The translations under genes were made by a program, and so were the position numbers. From contig NC_066606.1 in NCBI RefSeq assembly GCF_905475345.1, positions 124,001 to 188,000 on the forward strand: a DNA stretch of 64,000 nt, read 5' to 3'. Shown piece by piece: positions 12,509 to 23,200 of this stretch. Each line of letters begins with the position of its first letter. Positions within the stretch are counted from its first letter, which is position 1. The notes under the pieces were generated by a model. It worked only from the letters and a program-made list of their open reading frames with translations. It was not told where the DNA came from and ran no database searches. This DNA is from Vespula vulgaris. Its lineage: Eukaryota; Arthropoda; Insecta; Hymenoptera; Vespidae.

Positions 12509-14761
12509 AGGGGTGGGGAGGGAGACATCGTAACTTTCGTTTATATACACGTTGTACGTATCGATGCGGGAAGAGGCAGAAAAGGGAGAGAGGACGAATG
12601 AAGCACGGTCGAATGGATGTATTAATTAAATCGTTACAACAGCCACCTTTATCTCGCAAAACCTACCTCTGTATGAATTTTTTATTCCGTATCGAGTAAA
12701 ATCGCAGAACGTAGAGCAATAAGAAAAAGTTTTGAATTTTTATCGCAAGGAGAAAGATATGTTTTAAAACAAATTACCGATTCATCGTCAGAAAGTACGG
12801 AAACAACCATCGAATCCATCCGGTTGGCTGTTTCGAGCAAGATGGAGAGAAGCTTAATGAAGATAGCGCATCGTTGAAGCGAAAACCATTGAGACTTCGC
12901 GGAGTTATATCGTGTTCTCACGGAAACGGGATCGTATTCTATAAAGCGATGATCCTCTCGGAGTAATTTTCAGACCGTAGATCATGTTTATGCCCGAGAG
13001 ATTCGACGCAGAACGTGGATTCCCACATTCCGGTAAGACTCGGCTTCTCACAGCTATCGATAGTTTTCTCTAAATGACGTTTTCGCTGTACGTATATCTA
13101 CATATGCGGCAAATGGCAACGTTGAAAACGATACGTGTCAATAAATGAAAAACCGTTAAAAGGTATAACGAGTCCTCTGGAAAATAGGTCGCGCGTGATA
13201 AATAAGTATACATTTTTAATCGGTCCATCTTGTTGATCGAATTTAATCGACGTTTCGGTGCTCGAACCGGCACGTAACGCATATAGTTCCTTCGATAATG
13301 GACTTTTATACGATCCGAGTATATACATATTCGTTTTCTCCCTTTCGTTCGCTCTTCTCTTCTCTTTCCTTTTCCATTTTATTTTTAAGATTTATGTCCG
13401 AAAGGACCATGCGCAACGAACGATTGCTTCCAGAGCGAAACTTGAAATCGACTGCGAAATAATTCGCAGTTCGGTCGTCGAGCAATTTCAGACACCTCTC
13501 GCAATAAAGTTTGATTTTGTCGGATAATCGCAACGACGATTAAAAATTTTCAGAAATGTATGTAGAATGTTTACTCGTCCCATCGTTATTATTATTTATA
13601 CTCGTATACGTGTACTTATTCGATGCCATTAAGAAGTTTATAAAATTTTATGAAAGCACGTTGAAGCGTAGGTCGTAACCTACGAAAAGTTTTTGTACGA
13701 ACGAGATGCTATTCTCTCGATAACGATAAAGCGTATTTCGACGCGGGAGAATAACCAACGCGAGCATGCACGGTATCCAAATATAATTATCTGTTATTAA
13801 AAATTTTAATTCGCGGACAAATATTAAGGGAAAGTCGTGAAATTAATTAAAGCGAGGCAGTCCTTGAAAAGGATTGTAATCGTCCGAGAGAGCTCGAACG
13901 AAGTAAAATGCTCTTTCGAACATAAAATGTACGTTTAAGTCGTTTAAGTCGAGCTAGAAATTGACGGGGAGAAGAAAGAGAAAAAAGAGCGAACCGCGCA
14001 GAAGAAACATCGGGGAAGGTCGCGAGTTTTCGCGATTTAACTTCCTCCATTAACCCTTGCCTTTGACAAATCCGTCGCGACGACGTAGCGTTAGAATCGG
14101 GCCGAGTTAGAACGCAGTATTTCGGTCGCGCGCGTTGAATCGGATAGACGTTGGCTGCTGCACGTTCCATAGAGACGTCGACGGATAACGACGACGAAGA
14201 TAAGAGACTTGGAAATCGAATAGGCTGCGAGCGCTTTGAAGCGATTAAAAGCGGCTAGGTGTGCGTCGTTCGATGACGTTCGAAGATAAACGAGAAATCG
14301 AATAGAATCGATAGTAACGATCTACCGATCGAATCGACAAAAAAATCCTTTCTATTCTTTCGTCATTCTCTTTTTCCTCGTTGTTCTCTCTGTACTCGCA
14401 GTCTGGACGCATCGCTTTGCGATACGTAGGTAGCGACCAACGTTCTCGCATAGAAGCCGACTCGTCTCGTTGATCCTGGATCGAGTTCGATATTCGTCGA
14501 TGAAAAATAGAAAGGATTCTTTACTCGTATAATATACTTTTAACGATTCCTTTACGATCGCCCGACGTTAGACGATTCCTTTTTCCGTCCTAACCGTTCG
14601 TTTCGATCGACTCGACGCCCAGGATGAAACAACGAGGCGGAAGCTGTCGTTCGATTCCTTTGATGGTACCTTGTTATTTGTCGCCCGTCATGCGTCCTTT
14701 GTGAAGTCGCGACGGAGAGGAGAGAGTACACGGCCCTGGCGAATCTCACCGACGCGACGTA

Positions 14762-14764
<3 letters not shown>

Positions 14765-14803
<39 letters not shown>
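14765..14803. repeat. (GA)n microsatellite
   Basis: About 19 perfect GA units. Confidence 0.95.
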
Positions 14804-14807
<4 letters not shown>

Positions 14808-15339
14808 ACGTACATGCACGCTCGTAAATGACGTTCTTCGTGCGAATACGCGGATCTATCGTTTAGCCGCTAGCGACCGCTCGTCTTCTCAAGAGGGAAG
14901 AACGCACGAGGAGGACGATTTCGATCCAAGGTGATATTCCTCCTCGATCGATCTTTTATCATTTGGAACGTTCGTCATCGTACAGAAATCGGAATAGAAA
15001 GTTACGAACTCGAATATCGTCCGGAGCGTCGTCCAGCCTTTTTTCCATTCGTTAGGAATGTTTCGTCGGAGCGAGGGAGAGAGAGAGTACGCGCCTCGAC
15101 TCTCGCACTCTCGGGACGCGACGCTCGAGCGATAGGGAAAGTATCACGGTTCTTCCTTCGCGAGTCCAACGTAACGTAAAAAGGGCAAGAAGGCGATACG
15201 AAGACGAGGAGGAAAGAAGTAGAATAAAAAGCGCAAGAATAAGAATAAAATTGAGAGAAAGGAGAAGAAGGGGAGGGGAGCCCGAGATATCTAGAAAAGT
15301 GCTCGCCCGTGTAATAACAAAGGGTTGATATTTTTCCCT

Positions 15340-15515
15340 GATGGAAAAGGTGTCGATACTCCGGTACCTAGAGTCGGAGGGTAGCCCAGGAGACACAGGA
15401 TACTCGGCGTATCCTGTCGGCGAGGATATATGTATAGTCGATCGACACCTCTCTCTCCACCCTCGCATCCAAAGAAATACATTATTCCAGGCGCAAGATA
15501 CACCCTCGGTCGGGC
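15340..15515. promoter_or_regulatory. Candidate constrained block with 9-bp-arm stem-loop
   Basis: A mixed, low-CpG stretch around ACAGGATAC (15395-15403), loop TCGGC, GTATCCTGT (15409-15417), a perfect 9-bp stem. It has no coding character. A regulatory or structural role is only inferred. Confidence 0.25.
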
Positions 15516-16526
15516 TTTAATGGAATTTTAGTATCGGGATTCGTTGCCTCGCGTTCTCTCTTTGGATTTTCTTTTTCTCTCCCTCCGTCTCTCTCCCTCT
15601 CGTTTATTCGCTTCCTGCTTCGTTCTATCCTTTTATTCCGATGCCATTTCCATCGAACGACGAGTACATAGACGCTTCGTTTCTTCCTTCTGTTTCACCG
15701 ATGATTTACTCAACGCCGGAATTCGTTGCATTTCGGTCCAACGATCGATCTCTCGACGGCCATGCGACGAATGCCATCAGTTTTTCAGAAGTAAATACGA
15801 AAAGTAAAAGCGTCGAAGTAAACGGAGCAAATGCGTGGGAGAGAGAAAAAGATGAGCGAAATAAGAGAAAAGTTGAAAGAGCGGGGATGGTCGGGAAGTA
15901 AAGCGAGTTGGAAAATCCATTTCCTGTTACACGTTATTTTGGGACTCTGTAGAACGGAGTTGGTTCGCAGGATATTCGAAAGAACGAAAGTCATTAAGAG
16001 GAAAGAAAGAAGGAAGGAAAGAAGGGGCTGGCTGCGTCGGATACGAACAAGATCGAGAGACTCGCCGAAAGTTAAGTTACGCCGTAAAAGTTACGTCGTA
16101 AAAGTTATGAAAGATTCTTTCCGCGACGTACGTTTTACCGATGTTTTTATTAAGATCGACGTGCATGCGAGTGTCAACGGATTCGTCGGATTTTACTCGA
16201 AAAATATAACTCGGATAAAGACCGAGTACGGGTCTTTACGCGAATTAATCGATTTCGAAAATTTGCGAAATGCGAAACGTCTAATCGGGGAAACGATCTA
16301 AATGATAAAATAATCTACATTTCGTGCCACGATAATCGCGCATAATGTTTCCCCCAAAACGATATTCGTGTAATCCAACCTGTGGTTAATCCACTATCGA
16401 ATATCCCAGATTCTATATCGCATAATACGCGAACAAACGAAGCGCTTCGACCGCGAACTTACCTCAAAGGATTAAAGCGGCACCATGGTTTGCCCTAGGC
16501 GCGCGCTCGTGTATACATATATATGG

Positions 16527-16564
16527 TATATACGTGCGCGCGCGCGCGCGCGTGTGCGTGTGTA
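16527..16564. repeat. Z-DNA-prone alternating tract with (CG)n core
   Basis: 38 bp alternate strictly pyrimidine-purine, with an uninterrupted CG core at 16537-16552 followed by TGTGCGTGTGTA. CG and TG dinucleotide steps are the classic Z-forming steps. Confidence 0.85.
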
Positions 16565-16997
16565 ATGTATCGAAAATACAGAGTGGTCCACCTAAGGAAA
16601 ATCAGTCTATTATATCTAAATATATCCGAATTTCCTAAGGGATCGAGTTTGCAACTGGAAAGGTTACATTCAAAAATATCATCTACCCTCTCGATATAAT
16701 TTAGACGCGTACGTACGTAAAAATAATCCGTCAAAAGTTCCACTCGCATGCGAAGAGAGAGAGAGAGAAAGAAGAGGATTCGTATCATCGACGCCGTAAA
16801 AGCGCACATATTTCATCGCGGGATCTATCACTACGAAGGAGAATGTTTCCTTGGTCGTTTCTCTTATCCCTGATCCCTTCTCTCTCTCTCTCTCTCTTTC
16901 TCTCCCCCTCTCCCTTCCTTTATCCTGCTCCTTCCCTCCACTCCTTCTTCTCCACTTCACCACGCTTCTTTTCCCCCGACATGAAGTGCGTACGTGA

Positions 16998-17147
16998 CGA
17001 TGCATTTACATAACGCTGCTGCAAATTGTCAATGCGGCCAGCTTTAAAAATAAAATATGCACTGCTGTTCCTCGCAGAGACGAGAAAGAAAGAGAGGGCG
17101 ACACGCTGCAGTTGCTGTGCCAACGGTGTGCTAGTGGCGGCTAGGAC
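16998..17147. promoter_or_regulatory. Candidate constrained non-coding block
   Basis: Non-repetitive sequence containing ATGCATTTACATAA, a TTTAAAAATAAAATATGC stretch and a GCTGCAGTTGCTG stretch, with few CG pairs compared with its flanks. It sits between GA-rich tracts. Enhancer function is an inference. Confidence 0.25.
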
Positions 17148-18846
17148 GAAAGGACAGGAAAGAGAGAGAAGAAGCTTTTTCTCCTATTCTTTCTCTCCTT
17201 CTCTCGTTCGCACAAACACCACAAAAGCAGGAGCAGGTGGATGACTGGGCGGAAGGGTTCGCACGGTAGCCGAGAGACCGGCAGGGAGAAAGGGTGGCGT
17301 GATTTAAGGGGCTGTGCAGACGAATAAATTTCGCCAAGTCCCAACGTGTGTTCGTGGAAAAAAGGTGGAACTTTGCACGCGTTGCGCGCGAATGTCTATG
17401 CGCCTACATACACGTACGAACGGAGCGTTTGCCTGTCCGGTAAGAGCACATCCAACCCTCTGTGCGAAAAAGGCGAAGGCGTTCCGTTGCATCACGTTCT
17501 CTCTCTCTCTCTCTCGTTTCTTCCTCTTTTACCGCATATCCTTTACACGTTTTTCGCTCGACGCTGCTCTTTGATTCAACTTCTTTTTCTTTATTTCTCT
17601 CTCTCTCTCTCTTCCAGTCCTGCACACATCACATTATTTTTTCTTTATTTTTTCCTTTTCCTGACCAAGTTTACCGAGCGTTTCTGCTTGGCATCGGTCA
17701 GCTTAGAACGAGTGTACTACTTAAAAGCATCGCGTAACCTCGAGCTACGTAAAATCTATCCCATGTTCGCTCGAAAGTAATTATTACGAATGCGAAAAGA
17801 GAAGTCTAGATTTAACGGATGAGTGACGATATTGTCTGTGAAACGACACGTACGAACGTCGTGTAAAGTTACTCGTATAAAGAGTTAGTCGATAGGTTAT
17901 CAGTGTCATATTCGCCGATTTCCTTTTCTACTTTTATGTACGTATATATATCTTGTAATCCATAAGAGTATATATACCCGTCATGTCGCGATAATATCAA
18001 CATAACGGGATAAAGTATCGGGATCGCTGGCCAGTCGTTCTCGGATTACGCAACGGATTAACGTTAACGAGTTGTCGCAAGCGGCATCGACGCTACTTCA
18101 TCTTTCTCCCTTTGTCTCACTTTCTCTCGCCCTTACGCTTCCTCATTAAAACAAGTCTCGGGTCTGCGTCACGCGGTGCGGTGTCACGTGGCATATTAAA
18201 TCTGTACTCGTTAGATGGAATCTTGGTCGAACACGTGTTTCGAGTCGTTCGATCAGTCTCGCAGTTCGTACGGATTCGAGTATGACTTTTTGCTCGGCGG
18301 AGTAAAAAATGTATGTATAGAGAAAGAGAGAGAAAGAGAAATAACGATGAGAAACAAGAAGGAAAGAAAGAAAAGAATGGTAAGAATAGGGAGAAGAAGT
18401 AAAAGTAAATCTTCTTAGTTCTCACTTCCCTTATTTCGTAACAAAGTTAAGCGACTACAAGCGATATCGTTTCTCGGAAAACTCGCAAAGTACGCGAACG
18501 GAACGCGAGGAGAAGTTTCGAGTTGGAAGAAACGAAGATGGAACGGAATAAAGTAGCGAGCGAGAGAAAGAGAGAGAGAGAGAGATAAGTTAGAAGGGAT
18601 GTCTGCCAACGGCGAACACGATTAACGCCACGACATCGGTGAATCGACTACATGGGCTCTCGTACCTACGATTCGAGTTTCGTTCGGATCGAGTCGTATA
18701 CTGGTTTTCGTTCATTTTACTTATCTCCGCGCGATGCGTATACCCTTTCAATTCTCGTCGTCTCGGTGACGCGCAATTGCCGTGCGCATAAATATACATA
18801 CGTATGGAAGATGGTTCGTATATAGGCGTGCTGTACGTATGTGCAC

Positions 18847-18849
<3 letters not shown>

Positions 18850-18889
<40 letters not shown>
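18850..18889. repeat. (GA)n microsatellite
   Basis: About 19 perfect GA units, directly upstream of the motif-dense block at 18.95 kb. Confidence 0.95.
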
Positions 18890-18892
<3 letters not shown>

Positions 18893-18899
18893 AAACGTG

Positions 18900-19140
18900 T
18901 GGGTATCCCGTAGTACCGTCGCTGTAGTGTTGCTATACAGAGCTGACGATGCGTTTAATTAAACCGGCTGTCGCTCGTCTCTTGGCATTGTTTCCACGGG
19001 CCTGAAAAGTTCTGTCCTGGACCACTGCTCCATTGTTAAGTTCAAACTCTCGTTTGCGCGCACGCCGTGCCGTGCGCACTCGACAGACAACAATGCTCCG
19101 TTATTTGTTGCTCATTTGACGGACAACAGAAACATATCAG
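18900..19140. promoter_or_regulatory. Candidate enhancer: homeodomain palindrome plus Sox-like sites
   Basis: Contains the palindrome TTTAATTAAA (18954-18963) and three Sox-type cores: CATTGTTT (18986), CATTGTT (19031) and AACAATG (19089). The block is low in CG compared with its flanks. Motif meaning comes from known factor families; activity here is inferred. Confidence 0.35.
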
Positions 19141-19158
19141 TCAGTCGCTTCTACCCTT

Positions 19159-19186
19159 CGCGCGTATACGCGCGTACGCGTATACG
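19159..19186. repeat. Overlapping CG/TA palindromes
   Basis: A perfect 16-bp palindrome (19159-19174) overlaps an inverted repeat with 10-bp arms CGTATACGCG/CGCGTATACG (19163-19172 and 19177-19186). All 28 bp alternate pyrimidine-purine. Confidence 0.9.
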
Positions 19187-20887
19187 TCTTTTTTCCTTTA
19201 CTTCTCTCTTTCTCTTTCTCGCGCGCGCGCTTTCTCTCTCCGCTCGTTCTCCCCTCTCTTAGTCGTTATTGCAGACTGCACGAGAGCAGAGACGCCTCTC
19301 GTGCTGAAAATTCGTCGTTGATGCGCGCTTATAGAAGAGGTACGAATAGATACGCCTACAATACTGCTACGAATCAATGCGCGGACAAGTTTTTGTTTTG
19401 TTTTGTTAATGTTTTCCTTTTGTACCGCTTGTTTTACCGTACGTATACCAAAGATAGGAATACTTGAAAACAATTTTGTTGGAGAGATCGCGTCGGCAAA
19501 AAAGAGAAGGACTAAAATATTGTGAAATATTTCGTTCGTTGAAGCCAGTCGCATTCGTTCGTTAACGTACTTAAGAATTTCGTTATCTTTCGCGATCGAA
19601 GTGCTCGATAATAGCAACAACACTCGATTACAGCCGAACGCGCGAATCTATAATAGATACGATATAGCGGAATAATATAGTCGAGCGTACGCGACGAACT
19701 CGCGTTGGACGGTCGTGGATCGCGGCAAGATCCCCGAGTTTGCGAAGGCGGGAAATGGAAGTAGAGGAAAAGGACGAGGAGAGCCATCGGCCTGTCTCGG
19801 CAAATTTCCGACTTTGCAGCCGGTCCGCTACCGTTTATCGATATCGACCTAATTTCTCACTCCGCAGTCGCTTCCTGACCGCAGCAGGTCGCCGTCGGTG
19901 GGAATATTTTTGACGCATCGCGAAGCTCTCTCTCCGAGCAATCGGGGTTTCTCTAGAAAAAAGTGATTTCCATATCGTTTAAAACGGTTGATCCGTTTCA
20001 AACGATTTGACTTTCGGATCGTAAATCCTTGTTATTTTCGTTTAAGCGATCGTCTTCGAGAGCGGAAAGATCTTTCGATCCAACGTCGAAATCGATGTTT
20101 TTCGTTCGTACAACGAGCTTACGTATAACGACCTTACCGTTCGAGCGGTTCACTGTACGAGTCTTTTCGAATCTCGAGTCGTTCGTGAAACGTTTCTACG
20201 TATAACGGTCACGTATGTACGAGAGACAATAAGCTCGGTAAATTATATTTCAAAGCGCGGACAAAGAATCGGGTCTTGCGCGAATGCGACGCGTGGCTCT
20301 TATCTCGAGTACACGGTCTCGTTTCTATTTTTCTTCGCGCGGCGCTGAATCCTAATCCGTGTTAAACCAATGGATCGTAATTCGATCCTCGTAGCTTTCA
20401 CCTTTCCTACTTTGCGGAAAAAACTCCGTCTCTCTCTCTCTCTCGGATACGTGGCCATTTGTGCGATTTCTTTCGTATCGTAATCGAATCGATAAGGAAT
20501 AGTTAAATTCCTTTCGAGTCGTATAATAATCGGAGAAACGATTCAATTTGGCATTTATTGGGTCATCGCGCGTAAAAGAGAGAGAGAGAGAGAGGATGTA
20601 GCGACACGTAGACGAGTTGAGAGTAAATCTTGCGCTTCGATCTCACGCTTTCTTAACTTCTCGAGGGTACTCGGTGGTTCGACGGTCCATAGAAAACGAC
20701 GTCGCTTCCACGCTCCTCGACTCCTCGAACGTAGTATTTAGCTTTACGAACATAACTCCGTAGAATCTATTACGTGGTTTAGGAGCACTCGCGCGTTTAG
20801 TTCGTTACTCGCCGTCTATTTCGTCGGTTTAATCGATACGCGCCTGTAAATTAACAAAACGAATTAGCGTCGAGGAGAGAGAAAATT

Positions 20888-20909
20888 GAAACTCGATCTT
20901 TCGAGTTTC
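20888..20909. repeat. Stem-loop with 9-bp arms
   Basis: GAAACTCGA (20888-20896), loop TCTT, TCGAGTTTC (20901-20909). The pairing is perfect but the size is within what chance can give in 64 kb. Confidence 0.85.
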
Positions 20910-22433
20910 CCTCCGAAGATATTTCTAGGCAAGATTCCAATCGAACGGCTCGGATTCGGTATCTAATCTCGTCGAGGACGCATCCTCGATTACGTTCGCT
21001 TCGGCGACGAATAATTTTATTATTTTCCACAGTCGAATCGTCGCAGCAAGGGAGGCAGCTAACGTTCGCGAGAAATTCTTACGACCGTTCGCGAACACGG
21101 GGCACTTTGGCTATTTTATAATTTTTTGACATTTCGCCAGGCACGTCCGTCCAATATTTGTTTATTCGAACGCGCTCTGCGCGCCGTCTCTGCAAACGAG
21201 TCCGCCAGCTTTCGCCTCGACGCTTCGTTCCACCTCGTACGAAATCGGAAGGGCACGTTTTCCGCCTGCGAATCGGTACGAATCTACGGGTAACACCGAG
21301 CGAGGTAAACGAACGCGTTCGCGTCATTACGTAAGCTTTCTTTTCTCATCGAATCTTCTTTTACGGGAGGTAAGGGGCCGATCGAAAAAAGCACGATTTT
21401 CCGGACGAAAGTAAAGTCAAAGAGCCAATCAAGGGGACAAAGTAGATTTTTCTTTTCGAAGGTTATTTTTAATCGGTCGCCGTTAAAGCCACGCTCGCGT
21501 TTCGTTCTCTCTTTTTCTCCCCTTTCCATGCATTTCCGTAGGTTCATGAAATCTCTGAATTTGACTGGGCGCATATATCATCGGTGGTGGACAGTTTACA
21601 CGGCACCGCGGAACGGACGAACGCGTATACGTGTAATATAACGGATTACGATGCGTCGCGGTCGTTACACCGAGGCTGTTTCTGCTCTCGATGGCGAATG
21701 CAGGTGAGACGGGGCAGCGAGAGGAATTGAAAGAGACGGAGAGAGATAAATAGAGGATGAAAGAGGTCGGCATACCCGTGTGTGTGTGCCGAGCTACAAC
21801 GCACCCTTCGAAGCGAACGTTAAAACGTTACAACCGTGGCACGTTGTAAAGTTACGTTTCATCTCGTACGAATTCCCTTTGCTCGTTCAATTTTACGGAT
21901 CCGAACGTTTTCTCGGATTCATCGAGGTGCCGTTTTTCATTAGCAGCGCCTCCCTCATTATCGAGCATTATCGGATAACGTTGGAGCGCCGTTCGGTACT
22001 CCGTTATTACCTCTCCCAAAACGGTCAGATACAATTTGTTTCGTAGTAAATTTCTTCTCGATTCGATAAGCCCCGCCGAGATAAGCGTGCGCCGAGACAG
22101 ACATTTGCCGTAAAAGCCTTTCTTTCCTCCGTACGTATCGGGATCATCGAACGATATTTCCCTTTTTACTTTTATTATCCCGATCGACGACACGTGTTTG
22201 CGACATGCGAGTTGTCTTAAGAGTAAAGTAAAACGATACTCGTTTAGCTTCGCTTCGACGAAGCAACACGAACCCGCTCGATCTTAATCCTTTCGTCCGC
22301 GCGGCGGTACCCTCGTAACGCGTTGGTATCGTAAACGATTTTGGAATAGGAATTCTCCTTGGGTAGCCAATAACAAGCGTGCGAAACTACGGGAGGAGTA
22401 TCTAGGCAGCCTCGCGCAAACGATAGCTCGCAA

Positions 22434-22450
22434 AACTGTCACCGACAGTT
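22434..22450. repeat. Short stem-loop AACTGTC/GACAGTT
   Basis: Perfect 7-bp arms with a three-base loop ACC, at the edge of the unusual G-skewed block that follows. Confidence 0.8.
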
Positions 22451-22466
22451 GGCCGAGCGAGCCCGT

Positions 22467-22690
22467 TCACCCGCAGTTTTGGGAATCTTCGTTTATGGCT
22501 GGTGGTGTACGGCTGTGCAGGGTGGTATATATAGTTGGGAGCGCGGTTTGTGGGAGGACGCTCGCACCGGCTGATGCTAGAGGCTTTGGGAGCGATGCTG
22601 CCGGTGTGTTAGGGCTTCGAGAATCGCGCGAACCTACAGACGTCAGAGTAAATGCAATTACCCTCCACCTATGTAGCAAACTAAGTTAAA
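22467..22690. promoter_or_regulatory. G-skewed block with TATA-like box
   Basis: About 220 bp of sequence unlike its surroundings: rich in GG and TGTG on the + strand, poor in TCGA words, with TATATATAG at 22526-22534 and a CRE-like GACGTC near 22640. Both strands hold short open frames (22495-22689 +, 22467-22679 -) with no family match. It could be a promoter with a 5' exon, or a conserved non-coding element; I cannot tell which. Confidence 0.3.
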
Positions 22691-22777
22691 CTTGTGACCG
22701 GAGCTTGGCCCAAACTGTTTGCATTATATATTCCTAGTCCCGTCCTTATGTGCCACATGGCGTACCTCCCCCTTCCA

Positions 22778-22781
<4 letters not shown>

Positions 22782-22811
<30 letters not shown>
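22782..22811. repeat. (CT)n microsatellite
   Basis: About 15 CT units. Confidence 0.95.
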
Positions 22812-22813
<2 letters not shown>

Positions 22814-23059
22814 GCTTTTACTTTGCGCGCATCCTCCTTCTCTTCGTTAGACATCCAACGCACATATACACCGCCACCCGGCAGAGACTCTCTAGAACGT
22901 ATCGAGCGCGAACGCGTTGCCTGCGCGTTGCCTCTCGCTTCCGTAAACGATGAAAGAGGTGTACAAAGAGAGACAGATAGAGAGATAAATAGATAGGAGA
23001 GAGTCCGCTATGGAGTACGGAATTCGATCGAGACGTTGGTAGCGCTTGCACACGGAGGG

Positions 23060-23200
23060 ACGAAACTTTGGAAACTTCCGACTGCCGTGCTGTCTCTCTC
23101 CCCGTTCCCTCGCCTCTCCACCGCTATCGACTTTAGTCATCCGAGGCCCATCCCTGAGCCACCACTGGCAGGCGGACAAGATTTACCACTTAAGCGTGCT
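23060..23200. promoter_or_regulatory. Candidate block with NK-type motif
   Basis: Non-repetitive and relatively CG-poor; contains CCACTTAAGCG, which resembles NK2-class homeodomain sites, next to ACTGGCAGG. Weak evidence. Confidence 0.2.

Larger units (their letters stand above)
7200..15340. other. Non-coding stretch, scattered repeats and motif blocks
   Basis: Open frames at 7426-8019 (-), 8804-9340 (+) and 10087-10485 (-) are Arg/Ser-rich and resemble no family. 11752-11773 holds a C run next to a CT run. 12425-12440 and 12510-12522 are G-rich. A TTCCCACA at 13020-13027 is the reverse complement of the Su(H) consensus TGTGGGAA and is followed at once by CATTCC; alone this is weak. Nothing else stood out. 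Confidence 0.6.
15520..22380. other. Non-coding stretch with microsatellites and candidate elements
   Basis: CT-rich tracts lie at 15556-15602, 16875-16920 and 17501-17515. 19700-19930 has lower CpG content and includes TGACCGCAG, a Runt-type motif, followed by a CAGCAGGTCG stretch. 21545-21605 is another motif-dense, non-repetitive stretch. The open frame at 15831-16301 (+) is Lys/Arg-rich and unrecognised. No exon is supported. Confidence 0.6.

Noticed and set aside
13020..13033. Su(H) site next to a TEAD-like CATTCC
   Set aside because: A single short pair of motifs is expected by chance in 64 kb.
14765..14803. CRISPR-like regular repeat
   Set aside because: It is a dinucleotide microsatellite without spacers, and the DNA is eukaryotic.
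22495..22689. Coding exon in the G-skewed block
   Set aside because: Frames on both strands are short and match no family; listed only as a possible regulatory or 5' region.
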